Origin: an unicellular cyanobacterium SU3
Lineage (GTDB): Bacteria > Cyanobacteriota > Cyanobacteriia > Cyanobacteriales > Microcystaceae
Length of the DNA: 64,000 nt
NCBI GenBank assembly: GCA_002172675.1
Contig: NETF01000110.1
Location: 62,001 to 126,000 of the forward strand
Reading direction: 5' to 3'
The notes under the pieces are model-generated. The model had not been told where the DNA came from and made no database searches. It was given only the letters and a program-made list of their open reading frames with translations. How positions within the stretch are numbered: the stretch's first letter is position 1; each line of letters begins with the position of its first letter. Both the position numbers and the translations under genes were made by a program. Shown piece after piece: positions 40,201-49,406 of this stretch.

Positions 40201-40786
40201 CGTCAATGCTTTAAAACCAAGACTTTTAAAAAGTGATGCCAAAGATGATCCTAAGGTTATACATTATTTAGACGTGATCGAAAAAAGTAGTCAAAAAATG
40301 GGTTATTTAATCGATGGGTTACTCACTTTGTCGCGGGTAGGAAGACGGGAGTTAATGTTTCATGAGGTGAATCTTAATGCTGTGGTGAAAGTTGCTATTG
40401 ATCTCGTTTCTTCTGAAGCAATCGACATTGAATTTAAGATAGGAAAATTACCTCCAGTTTTGGGGGATTCTGCCTTATTACAACAAGTGTTTATTAATTT
40501 AATCAACAATAGTATTAAGTTTAGTCGAGGACGAAATCCGATTCAAATTGAGATTAATTGTTTAGAAGATGGAACCTTTTTTGTCGCTGATAATGGGGTG
40601 GGTTTTGATATGAAATATGCCGATCAACTTTTCGGTGCATTTCAACGATTACACTCACAAAAAGACTTTGAGGGAACAGGGATTGGTCTTTCTATTGTTC
40701 AACGAATTATTCATCGTCATAATGGACGTATTTGGGCGCAGAGTGTGGTAGGAGAAGGGGCAACTTTTTATTTCAAATTAAACTAA
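37289..40786 (+). CDS. Multi-PAS/GAF sensor histidine kinase
   Basis: This protein is up to 1165 residues. It has one membrane helix (about 45-65), a coiled linker, two PAS domains (about 95-215 and 220-335), a GAF domain (about 345-525), three more PAS/PAC domains (about 545-660, 670-800 and 820-950), then HisKA with SHDLRAPLRH and HATPase. The ATP site has INLINNSIKFS, VADNGVGFDM and GTGIGLSIV. The GAF domain shows no obvious bilin cysteine, so phytochrome function is not claimed. Candidate starts at 37289, 37325 and 37349 cannot be separated. A dispersed hairpin lies inside the coding sequence just after the membrane helix. Confidence 0.92.
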   Translation: MCIIIPRVLLDCMINAYYLLMDDFSNLSNELYGYVSGYGNQSTYLTIIGLLILSIILMLIGIIWRTAKRISLRSLKLKQCQAQLEEEIIKRQKIEEKFKAIFNQTIQFIGLLDLEGNLLEVNQTALDCLGVKAEDVIGKPFWETPWWNYSSKYKNKLQAAIKEAKKDNIIRFETTHLVENHQKIYLDFSIKPVKDEKGKIIFLLPEARDITNIKKVEKELRDNQQELNAIFSVLPDLFFKLKADSTIIDYRKSTESSLYVPPKIFLKKPLIEILPDPVNKKVEKAINQALKLNTLVSVEYSLPMPTEEEYYEARLIPYKKDQIIAIVRNVTQEKKAESELIKSNNILKAITIAQSQFIADTLPHILFDDLLENLLSLTESEYGFIGEIGYNEQGEYYLEETHMKLRGKPYLKTHALTNISWNEETSNFYDENAPHAMEFHNLNTLFRAVITTGKPVIFNHSNNDPKRGDLTEDEPSLNAFLGLPFYHNNQLVGMVGVANRLQGYDDNLVEYLRPFLTTCANLIKAYRNEASRQQAEQEKEASENKLQALLTHSSDIVSIFNREGQLIYNSPAAEKIYGFSLEEMQQMRTFYLIHPDDRARVGKSFSQLLDYPRETITVQYRYQTKSNEYIWIETVASNQLDNPEIKGIVANSRDIKERKQVEEALRESEQKFRQLAENIHEVFWMTDISKSDPNDQKSVYVSPAYQEIWGYNPEDIYENASQWIEAIHPDDRERVKHEFAQKLLKGGFDFQYRIIRPDGTLRWIRDRGFPVKSQSGDLVRITGLAQDITEQKEREQEIKRLNEQLEERVSQRTAELEMLLNTLPDFVFVVERETMKLLFCNQVFAKGIGFEHRKQVQGKTIFDCFCPEMADYFVQQNQQVFDTGKTLHLEEIITLPDGEHFFDTYKVPLKNSHGEVYALLGTSRDVTELVKTKQVLMERTTQLEATNQELDSFCYSVSHDLRAPLRHIHGFVNALKPRLLKSDAKDDPKVIHYLDVIEKSSQKMGYLIDGLLTLSRVGRRELMFHEVNLNAVVKVAIDLVSSEAIDIEFKIGKLPPVLGDSALLQQVFINLINNSIKFSRGRNPIQIEINCLEDGTFFVADNGVGFDMKYADQLFGAFQRLHSQKDFEGTGIGLSIVQRIIHRHNGRIWAQSVVGEGATFYFKLN
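37480..37513. repeat. Dispersed hairpin element inside the kinase gene
   Basis: AAGCG (37490-37494) pairs with CGCTT (37509-37513) and ATCTC (37496-37500) with GAGAT (37504-37508) around a TTT loop. The flanking GCGCACCGCG text recurs at 54061-54070. In frame it encodes the basic segment RTAKRISLRSLKLK after the membrane helix. Confidence 0.6.
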
Positions 40787-40845
40787 TGTGCCTCCCCACC
40801 TTAACTCATCTGATTAACAATATTATTATTAATTAACACAAAAAA

Positions 40846-41226
40846 ATGAAATTAACACAATTGCCAGAAACGACTCTTTCTAAAATAAAAACAGTCCGTT
40901 GGGATCGAATCATCGAGAAGCATGAAGGACCAGAAGATTGGGCATCAGTTTTTAGATACTCTGAACCTGAGTTTATGCAAATAGAAGGACGTTGGGTATT
41001 GCTTCCTGTAGATAGTTCAAGTCACGACAAAATTACCGTTTTACGGACGATTTGGAGTGAGGATAGTAACTCTGTTACCTTGTTTATCAAAGATACCACT
41101 TACGATGATGATCCCTTCTTTTCTGGTTTTTTGGCTGTCTGCGATCGCTTAGTTGAAGAGGACTTTTATGTGTCAATTGTTTACCATGAATGGTTCATTA
41201 TTGACAACACAAGGATATTTTATTAA
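40846..41226 (+). CDS. Hypothetical protein, 126 residues
   Basis: This soluble, acidic protein is rich in aromatic residues (HEGPEDWASVFRYSEPEF, VYHEWFIID). No family recognised. It starts 59 bases after the histidine kinase on the same strand, so it might be cotranscribed, though no functional link is evident. Confidence 0.6.
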   Translation: MKLTQLPETTLSKIKTVRWDRIIEKHEGPEDWASVFRYSEPEFMQIEGRWVLLPVDSSSHDKITVLRTIWSEDSNSVTLFIKDTTYDDDPFFSGFLAVCDRLVEEDFYVSIVYHEWFIIDNTRIFY

Positions 41227-41252
41227 TTGTCTAACTTGAGATTGAACACAAA

Positions 41253-41582
41253 TCAATCAATTGAATCTCTATAGCGACATTCTTGATCTGTAACTTGATA
41301 AGGACATTCTAGGTAAAGGAGTTTTCCTTTGCGATCGCCAGCCCGACAATTAACCCACCCGTCATTATTAGTATCCATTCCCACGCAGTCAATAGCCTTC
41401 AGACTGTATCCTCTAGCGAATAATCTTAGTTGTTTTTCCGCTGTTTGTCGAATTTGACGACTATCTGGATTTTCTAAGAGGTTATAAAAGGCAATAATGA
41501 AAACTACGGTGATTATTATCACCGCAATTAACAAGTTAATCGGTTTAAAGAAAGATTGTGGATTTTCCCTTGAATTATTCAC
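41253..41582 (-). CDS. Hypothetical membrane-anchored protein
   Basis: This 109-residue protein has one N-terminal membrane helix (about 16-36) and a soluble domain with four cysteines and a DTNNDGWVNC loop that looks like an EF-hand-type calcium loop. It is the last gene of a three-gene minus-strand set with overlapping ends. No family known to me. Confidence 0.6.
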   Translation of the reverse strand: MNNSRENPQSFFKPINLLIAVIIITVVFIIAFYNLLENPDSRQIRQTAEKQLRLFARGYSLKAIDCVGMDTNNDGWVNCRAGDRKGKLLYLECPYQVTDQECRYRDSID

Positions 41583-41790
41583 CGTAACACCGATAAGAAT
41601 CTAATTCTCTTAATAAAGAAAAAGCTGCACTTTCTGATTTAGCGATGGGTTGGAGACGATCAATAACATTCGATAATTGATCCCCTGTGGTTGGACTTTC
41701 TAATAAGGGAACATCAGGAAATACTTGAGAAAATGCCTTAATTCTTTCTCTGGTTTTCCAAGGAAGGGGAATTAATTTTTTTCTTTTCAT
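41575..41790 (-). CDS. Hypothetical small protein, middle gene of an overlapping trio
   Basis: This 71-residue soluble protein is basic at the N-terminus (MKRKK) and contains WKTRERIKAF. It overlaps the upstream DUF2811-like gene by 4 bases (ATGA type) and the downstream gene by 8, which argues for translational coupling and for its being real. No family recognised. Confidence 0.6.
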   Translation of the reverse strand: MKRKKLIPLPWKTRERIKAFSQVFPDVPLLESPTTGDQLSNVIDRLQPIAKSESAAFSLLRELDSYRCYGE

Positions 41791-42005
41791 TTCTCTAAAA
41801 CCTTTGAATGATTAGGGTAGTCGTACACATTAGATAAATAAGATTGACAAGAATTAAAGGGAATTTTTTCATTGGTTAAAAAAGTTGAAACGGCTAAAGA
41901 AACGACTTCATTAAATCCTAACGGAGCATGGTTTTCAATAAAATTTGTGAGCAAAACATAGGTTTCTTCTGGAATTTCAACTTCAAGAGCAATAGAAGTT
42001 TTCAT
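41787..42005 (-). CDS. DUF2811-like small protein
   Basis: This 72-residue protein begins SIALEVEIPEETYVLLTNFIENHAP, a strand-helix pattern like the small cyanobacterial DUF2811 proteins. It then has a helix with FNEVVSLAVSTFL, reminiscent of ribbon-helix-helix folds. It is the first gene of the overlapping trio. Family assignment is from pattern memory. Confidence 0.55.
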   Translation of the reverse strand: MKTSIALEVEIPEETYVLLTNFIENHAPLGFNEVVSLAVSTFLTNEKIPFNSCQSYLSNVYDYPNHSKVLEK

Positions 42006-42423
42006 TTTTTTTCCTACAAAACTAACAACAAAATCAAGAAAATTGGTATTATTTTATTTTTTAAAGCATAATCTAGACTTAATAGCAATCTAGCAATAAT
42101 TTCTTAAGGTTAGCATATTCTTTAACCTATTTAAAATTCAGAAAAGTTAATAACCTAAAATCATAATTACCATAACCAGATAAATTGATTAGTTTAGAAA
42201 GTACATCAGACTTATGTATATTAACATAGGATACAAAAAAAGTGATTAGGATTTTTTAAACAAGCATTAGCTTAATACTTTTCCCCATCAATTGCCAGAA
42301 GTCTATTATTTGGTTTGTTGTTGTTGAAAATTTAGAACAGCTTGGGGAAAACTCAGCATAAGTTGTGGAAAAATTTCATAAGGTTGTGAAAAGATTTTGT
42401 AAAATTCACAATGAAAATTTTGT
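42006..42423. other. 418-bp AT-rich gap with a phased repeat array
   Basis: No protein gene is visible. The left part must contain the promoter of the small-protein trio. The right part, just downstream of pyrE, contains four 21-bp units at 42320-42403 described separately, and a TTTTCCCCA at about 42277. Confidence 0.5.
42320..42403 (-). repeat. Four 21-bp phased repeats with DnaA-box-like cores
   Basis: Units begin at 42320, 42341, 42362 and 42383, exactly 21 bases apart, each with a core like GTTGTGGAAAA (GTTGTTGAAAA, CTTGGGGAAAA, GTTGTGGAAAA, GTTGTGAAAAG). Read on the minus strand the third is TTTTCCACA, the cyanobacterial DnaA-box form, and the others are one or two changes away. Two helical turns separate the cores, so a protein would see them on the same face. 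Confidence 0.5.
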
Positions 42424-43020
42424 TTAAGAAGGTGAATGATTGTTATTTTTATAGAACTCTTGTATTTCCCTAATGGAGAACAAAGCCTGAAAATTTAAAC
42501 CCTGACTTTGATAAAACGTTGCCCCTCCTTGTTCCCTGTCGATTAGGGAAATAATTGTATTAACAGTGTAACCAACAGCCCGTAATCGTTCCACAGCTAA
42601 CATGGCTGACTTACCAGTTGTCACCACATCTTCTAAAACCACTACCATCGTCCCTGGGGAAAGGGCTGGCCCTTCAATATAAGCTTGTGTTCCGTGACCC
42701 TTTGCTTCTTTGCGGATAATTAAAGCAGGAATGGGGCAATTTTCGTATGCTGACACCACACTAACCGCGCTGACGATGGGATCAGCCCCCAAGGTTAACC
42801 CTGCAACCCCTTGAGTGTTCGGGGGTAACATTGATAATAATAAGCGACCAATGGCTAAAGCCCCCTGGGCTTGTAGCGTTACCTGTTTTCCGTTGATATA
42901 GTAACTACTTTTTTGACCAGAAGAGAGGGTAAAGTCTCCTTCTTGATAAGCTAATTTAACGAATAACTCTAAAAGATAGGCGCGTAAGGCCGATAAATCT
43001 GCAGTAGCAACGGAAATCAT
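42424..43020 (-). CDS. pyrE: Orotate phosphoribosyltransferase
   Basis: This 198-residue enzyme makes orotidine monophosphate from orotate and PRPP, the fifth step of pyrimidine synthesis. The PRPP-binding motif VVVLEDVVTTGKSA is intact, and the flexible-loop region IRKEAKGHGTQ, the DFTLSSGQKSSYYINGKQV start and the AGLTLGADP turn all fit. It is monocistronic, followed by the 21-bp repeat array. Confidence 0.93.
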   Translation of the reverse strand: MISVATADLSALRAYLLELFVKLAYQEGDFTLSSGQKSSYYINGKQVTLQAQGALAIGRLLLSMLPPNTQGVAGLTLGADPIVSAVSVVSAYENCPIPALIIRKEAKGHGTQAYIEGPALSPGTMVVVLEDVVTTGKSAMLAVERLRAVGYTVNTIISLIDREQGGATFYQSQGLNFQALFSIREIQEFYKNNNHSPS

Positions 43021-43198
43021 AGAAAAAATCTCACAGATGATAATAATAATGATAAAACTTAATGAACAAAATTACTATCAGGTCTTACAGAAAAATTAGC
43101 TAAAATACGGGTGGTCATGACAGCATCCATTTACTTTGGCTTATCAAGAAACATGACCGAGTTTTACCGAAAATTAATTGTGAGGAGATGCAACAACA

Positions 43199-43969
43199 AT
43201 GTATAAACCCTTATTACCTGCTTTGATGGTAGGGTCGGTATTAGTCAGTAACCCGAGTTACGCTCAACCCATCACGGAAACGGCTCAACAAACGCAACAA
43301 GTTACACCAAACGATAAAATCTCTGCTCAAAATTACGATTATCAGACGATCTTAGAGCAACTCAGTAGTATTCAACAATTAAGAGACGTTTCTCCTACGG
43401 ATTGGTCTTATCAAGCGTTAAGAAATTTAGTAGAAAATTATGGTTGTATTGTGGGTTATCCCGATCGCACCTATCGAGGCGATCTCGCCCTCACTCGGAA
43501 TGAGTTTGCAGCTGGTTTAAATGCTTGTATGGAACAGCTAGAGCGACGTTTACTCGAAGCCCGTAACTTCGGCGGAACAGCAGCTTATCAAAACACTAAT
43601 CCTGCAGTTCAAGCCATTCCTGAACAACGAGGAGAACATTTTACCCATGTCATTGATCGGGCGTTTTATAACGAAAGTTTACGATTTTACGATAATACCG
43701 ATATGTTTGGCCAAATGAATAAGATTTTTGGCTGGCGATATGCCCCAGGGTCATTCTTTGATAACACCATTGCCAATGATGCGAAAACTATCGAAGCCGT
43801 ATTATGGGACGGACTCAGACAACAAACTGCCGGGCCTAGAATTCGCACCCCCGACATTGTCAACCCCTTTAACTCCTCTTTAACAGGAAATCCGGACTAT
43901 GTTCGTACCACCCCCGGAACCTTACGCGATCGCCAATTTGATCAACAACAAATTCCGATTATGCCTTAA
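43199..43969 (+). CDS. SLH-domain exported protein without a porin barrel
   Basis: This 256-residue protein has a signal peptide (cleavage near SYAQ, about residue 22) and one S-layer homology domain (about 60-115: LRDVSPTDWSYQALRNLV, GIVGYPDRTYRG, LTRNEFAAGLNACM). This start is typical of the SLH-OprB porins of cyanobacteria, which are about 550 residues. Here the C-terminal 140 residues do not look like the barrel. It may be an outer-membrane-to-peptidoglycan link protein. A ribosome site GAGGAG precedes the start. Confidence 0.75.
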   Translation: MYKPLLPALMVGSVLVSNPSYAQPITETAQQTQQVTPNDKISAQNYDYQTILEQLSSIQQLRDVSPTDWSYQALRNLVENYGCIVGYPDRTYRGDLALTRNEFAAGLNACMEQLERRLLEARNFGGTAAYQNTNPAVQAIPEQRGEHFTHVIDRAFYNESLRFYDNTDMFGQMNKIFGWRYAPGSFFDNTIANDAKTIEAVLWDGLRQQTAGPRIRTPDIVNPFNSSLTGNPDYVRTTPGTLRDRQFDQQQIPIMP

Positions 43970-46158
<2,189 letters not shown>

Positions 46159-46172
<14 letters not shown>

Positions 46173-46476
46173 TAGACCACGAAACGAGCATCAAAAAAGA
46201 CAAGGAACCTTTCAACAAGCAGTGAAAGATAAAGCTGATCGCAAAATGACCGCTCGAAAAGAAGGCGATCGCACCATTTGGTATGGTTTGGGTATGTTTG
46301 GCATTGTGGGGTGGTCTGTGGCGATTCCAACCCTTATTGGTATTGCTGTGGGTGTTTGGTTAGATATTAAATTAAATGATCCCTATTCCTGGACGTTAAT
46401 GATGTTATTTTTGGGAGTGATTATTGGCTGTCTTAATGCTTGGTATTGGGTACAACGGGAAAGTCGGGATGAATGA
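46159..46476 (+). CDS. atpQ: N-ATPase accessory membrane protein AtpQ (AtpI-like)
   Basis: This 105-residue protein has a basic N-terminal 45 residues and two membrane helices (about 47-68 and 78-97) with GWSVAIPTLIGIAVGVWLD, like AtpI and the 'ATPase gene 1' family. It starts with GTG at 46159, overlapping atpC by 14 bases, with AGAAGG upstream. In N-ATPase operons AtpQ lies in exactly this slot and may help assemble the c ring or bind Mg2+. Confidence 0.88.
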
Positions 46477-46534
46477 AAAGTTCAGCTATTAAGCATCTAA
46501 ATCACTAATTGAGATTGAAGGGTAGCAGGAAGTA

Positions 46535-46546
46535 GGGAGCAGGGAG
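46535..46546. repeat. GGGAGCAGGGAG filler repeat
   Basis: The 12-mer GGGAGCAGGGAG at 46535-46546 also occurs at 51079-51090 and, inverted, at 10280-10291. Such G-rich stretches are frequent in cyanobacterial intergenic DNA. Confidence 0.6.
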
Positions 46547-46650
46547 AAAGGATTTAAACGTTTGTACTAAAGTATTAAATAAGCCATGATCAATACACAA
46601 CAGCTTAACAAATTAATTAATTATCTGTTTGACAACTTAATGAGGAGAAA

Positions 46651-46953
46651 ATGATTATGATAGCCTTTATTTTAGAGAATTTAATTCCTTTTATTTTTGG
46701 CATCATTTTAGGAACTTTTTACTTTAGTAGTCTTTGGATTACAGTGCGACAACTGCCAACAACAGCTTATCCAGTGCGTTTATTTATTGGTAGTTTTCTA
46801 GGTCGTATTTTTGTAACACTGTTTGGTTTTTATCTCATCATGGATGGGCAGTGGCAACGAATATTAATTTGTTTAGGAGGATTTATATTAGCCAGAATTG
46901 TGTTAACTAACGTTTTGAAACCTAAATTATCTAACTCCGATCTTAAATTATAA
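46651..46953 (+). CDS. atpR: N-ATPase-specific membrane protein AtpR
   Basis: This 100-residue protein has three hydrophobic helices (about 8-28, 42-62 and 70-90) with basic loops. Its size and slot match AtpR, found only in N-ATPase operons and suggested to assist the c ring. The ribosome site GAGGAG (46642-46647) lies 3 bases before ATG 46651 and 9 before ATG 46657; the second is the more likely start. A 174-bp gap separates it from atpQ. Confidence 0.87.
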   Translation: MIMIAFILENLIPFIFGIILGTFYFSSLWITVRQLPTTAYPVRLFIGSFLGRIFVTLFGFYLIMDGQWQRILICLGGFILARIVLTNVLKPKLSNSDLKL

Positions 46954-46975
46954 ATTCAGACTTTTGACTTCTAAC

Positions 46976-47668
46976 ATGGATATTACCCCTGACAGTATTA
47001 TTTATTGGCAATGGCAATGGATCAATCTTAACGCTACTATTGTTTTTACTTGGTTAGTAATATTGATTTTAGTGTTAGGCTCTTGGTTAATTACTCGAAC
47101 ATTATCCATCGAACCTCCTCTATCTCGTTGGCAAGTTTCCCTAGAAATTATTATTGAACAAATTAGTCAACAAATTCGGGATGCTAGTCAACAAAAAGCT
47201 GACCAATTTTTACCTTTTATTGGCACATTATTCTTATTTATTACTATGGCCAATTTATTAACCATTTTCCCGATTTATCAGTCGCCGGCTGGCTCTCTTT
47301 CTACCACCGCAGCTTTAGCATTATGTGTGTTTGTTGCTGTGCCTATTTATGGCATTAAAAATGTTGGTATTGCTAACTATTTGCGCCATTATATTCAACC
47401 CACTCCTGTGATGTTACCCTTTAATTTGATCAGTGAAATATCCCGCACTGTTTCTCTGGCTATTCGTCTTTTTGGCAACATTATGAGTACCAGTTTATTA
47501 GTAGCCATTTTAATTTCTATTGTTCCTTTATTTTTCCCTGCTGTAATGACATTATTTGGTTTATTAGTAGGAGTGATTCAAGCTTACGTTTTTACTATTT
47601 TAGCCATGGTTTATATTGCATCAGGCATGAATCTTCAGCAACGAAAAACAGGAAATAATCAGTCATAA
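46976..47668 (+). CDS. atpB: N-type F1F0-ATPase subunit a
   Basis: This 230-residue membrane subunit forms the ion half-channels. It has about five to six helices, and the essential arginine lies in SLAIRLFGNIMS; the QAYVFTILAMVYI helix follows near the C-terminus. ATG 46976 is used in preference to an upstream TTG at 46964. Confidence 0.93.
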   Translation: MDITPDSIIYWQWQWINLNATIVFTWLVILILVLGSWLITRTLSIEPPLSRWQVSLEIIIEQISQQIRDASQQKADQFLPFIGTLFLFITMANLLTIFPIYQSPAGSLSTTAALALCVFVAVPIYGIKNVGIANYLRHYIQPTPVMLPFNLISEISRTVSLAIRLFGNIMSTSLLVAILISIVPLFFPAVMTLFGLLVGVIQAYVFTILAMVYIASGMNLQQRKTGNNQS

Positions 47669-47706
47669 AAGAACAGATTTCACTACAAAAACAAGGAGAT
47701 TTTTAG

Positions 47707-47985
47707 ATGGACAATCTAGGTTTAACAGGTATCGTTTCCATTATTACCGCAGGATTAACCATTGCTATTGGTTCTGTTGCCCCTGCTATTGGAGAAGGGT
47801 TAGCCTTAGCCAATGCCTTACGAGCTTTAGCTCAACAACCAGATAAAGCTAATACGATTACTCGTACTTTATTTGTAGGTTTAGCATTAGTCGAATCAAC
47901 AGCAATTTATTGTTTTGTTGTGTCGATGATTTTAATTTTTGCTAATCCTTTTTGGAATTATTTTGTAGACAATGCAGGGGGTTAA
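47707..47985 (+). CDS. atpE: N-type F1F0-ATPase subunit c
   Basis: This 92-residue hairpin subunit forms the rotor ring. Helix 2 has the key carboxylate E63 in VESTAIY, with S64, T65 and Y68 matching the Na+ ligands of Ilyobacter tartaricus (E65, S66, T67, Y70). Helix 1 has E30 in PAIGEG where Ilyobacter has Q32, giving two carboxylates per site. The first is a Na+-type pattern. The second resembles the two-carboxylate site of the Burkholderia N-ATPase ring, reported as H+-coupled. The ion cannot be settled from sequence. Confidence 0.95.
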   Translation: MDNLGLTGIVSIITAGLTIAIGSVAPAIGEGLALANALRALAQQPDKANTITRTLFVGLALVESTAIYCFVVSMILIFANPFWNYFVDNAGG

Positions 47986-47988
47986 CTG

Positions 47989-48732
47989 ATGCTATTTGAT
48001 TGGTTTACCGTTATTGCTCAAATCATTAATTTCCTCATTTTAGTTTTTTTACTGAATCGTTTTTTATATAAACCGATTGTAAAAACAATTAAAGCTCGTC
48101 AACAGGAAATTGAAAGTCGTTGGCAAGCAGCAGAAAAAGAAAAAGAATCGGCTAAAACTGAGGCGAATTCTTATCAACAAAAACAACAAAAATTAGAAAA
48201 TAAACAACAAGAAATAATGACTCACGCCCAAACTAAAGCAGATGAAAAATATCATGATTTAGTAGAAGACGCGCGTCAAGATGTTGAACAAAAACGTAAG
48301 TCTTGGCAAGAATCACTAGAACGAGAAAAAGCCCAATTTTTTGATAGGTTTCAAGAAAAAATCATGCAGCAAATTTATAAGATTACTGGTCATGTTTTAG
48401 GAGATTTAGCTAATGCTTCTTTAGAACAACAAATCATTAATCAATTTATTCATCGTCTCGACAATTTATCCGAAGAAGAGCGAGAAAAGTTAGCAAACTC
48501 TGCCCAAACAATAGAGAATGGTTTAATCATTCGTAGTCATTTTGAAATTCCCCCTGAAAGTCGCGATCGCCTTTTAAATTCACTCCATCAAACTAATATT
48601 TATCAAGGCAATAATGTACAGTTTACGACCAATTCTGACTTAATTTGTGGCATTGAACTACAAGCAAGCGATTATAAAATTGCTTGGAATTTAAAAGACT
48701 ATATAGAAGCTATAGATATCGATAAAAATTAA
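47989..48732 (+). CDS. atpF: N-type F1F0-ATPase subunit b with delta-like C-terminus
   Basis: This 247-residue protein has an N-terminal membrane helix (about 5-25), a long charged coiled coil (about 30-125), then a C-terminal part (about 135-247) ending NSDLICGIELQASDYKIAWNLK. That end resembles the C-terminal motif of ATP synthase delta (D-x-x-L-I-x-G-x-x). No separate delta gene is in the locus, as is usual for N-ATPases, so this long b subunit probably provides the delta contact to F1. It starts 3 bases after atpE stops. Confidence 0.9.
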   Translation: MLFDWFTVIAQIINFLILVFLLNRFLYKPIVKTIKARQQEIESRWQAAEKEKESAKTEANSYQQKQQKLENKQQEIMTHAQTKADEKYHDLVEDARQDVEQKRKSWQESLEREKAQFFDRFQEKIMQQIYKITGHVLGDLANASLEQQIINQFIHRLDNLSEEEREKLANSAQTIENGLIIRSHFEIPPESRDRLLNSLHQTNIYQGNNVQFTTNSDLICGIELQASDYKIAWNLKDYIEAIDIDKN

Positions 48733-48809
48733 TTTCAATTAATGATATGTAGTAGCAAAATTTTACAAAAAATGCCAAACTTAAAATAGTGTTTATTTGA
48801 CTCATTATC

Positions 48810-49061
48810 ATGGCAAATCTCAATATCTCTTTATCGGATACCATGGGTGAATTTATTCAGCAACAGCTTCAAGCGAAGGGTTATAGTAGTGCCAATGAAT
48901 ATATTATTCATCTTATCCGTCAAGAACAAGAAAAAGAAGCAAAAAACCAAATAGAAAATTTATTACTTGAAGGATTAAACAGTGGAGAACCTATCGAAAT
49001 GACAGAAGAATGGTGGAAAAATAAACGTAAAGAAGTAATTAACCGTATAAACCAGGGTTAA
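48810..49061 (+). CDS. ParD-like antitoxin inserted in the ATPase operon
   Basis: This 83-residue protein has a ribbon-helix-helix N-terminus (LNISLSDTMGEFIQQQLQAKGYSSANEYIIHLIRQ pattern) and an acidic C-terminus that would wrap the toxin. Antitoxins of this type repress their own promoter and neutralise a ParE-like toxin. The gene lies between atpF and atpA, two bases before the toxin reading frame. The toxin is broken by an in-frame stop. Confidence 0.85.
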   Translation: MANLNISLSDTMGEFIQQQLQAKGYSSANEYIIHLIRQEQEKEAKNQIENLLLEGLNSGEPIEMTEEWWKNKRKEVINRINQG

Positions 49062-49063
49062 TC

Positions 49064-49360
49064 ATGGTTTTACGTATTTTTATTTCACCAAAAGCCACCA
49101 GAGATTTAGATAATATATCTGATTATCTTGCTCAAAATAATCCCGATGTTGCCTTGCTATTTTTTGACGCTACTTGGCAAACTATCGCAAAATTAGCCCA
49201 AACGCCTTACCTGGGGAGTCTTTATTTTTCTAATAATTCACAACTAGAAGGACTTAGAAAATGGAAAGTAAAAGGCTTTGATAAATATTGAATTTTTTAT
49301 CTTATCGAAAATGAACAGTTAATCATTATAAGAATTATTCATGTTTCTCGCAATATTTAG
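49064..49360 (+). pseudogene. ParE/RelE-type toxin interrupted by an in-frame stop
   Basis: The frame begins MVLRIFISPKATRDLDNISDYLA, typical of ParE toxins, and runs to KVKGFDKY, where TGA at 49289-49291 stops it at 75 residues. Without that stop the same frame continues IFYLIENEQLIIIRIIHVSRNI to TAG at 49358-49360. This is the usual ParE C-terminus (...KYxIFY...IIRIIHxxR.I), giving about 98 residues. The C-terminal strands are needed for toxicity in the family, so the toxin is probably dead. A sequencing error is the alternative. Confidence 0.85.
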
Positions 49361-49406
49361 AAAATTCTTAATCAAGAAAATTAAATTGATGAATGTAAAA
49401 TAAACA

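Noticed and set aside
37289-40786. Phytochrome photoreceptor
   Set aside because: The GAF domain shows no obvious bilin-binding cysteine or the usual PAS-GAF-PHY order; it is called a generic sensor kinase.
42006-42423. Chromosomal origin of replication
   Set aside because: Only one exact DnaA box is present and no dnaA or dnaN is nearby; the repeats are reported without an origin call.
48810-49291. Active toxin-antitoxin system
   Set aside because: The toxin frame is cut by TGA before its conserved C-terminal strands, so it is reported as a pseudogene.
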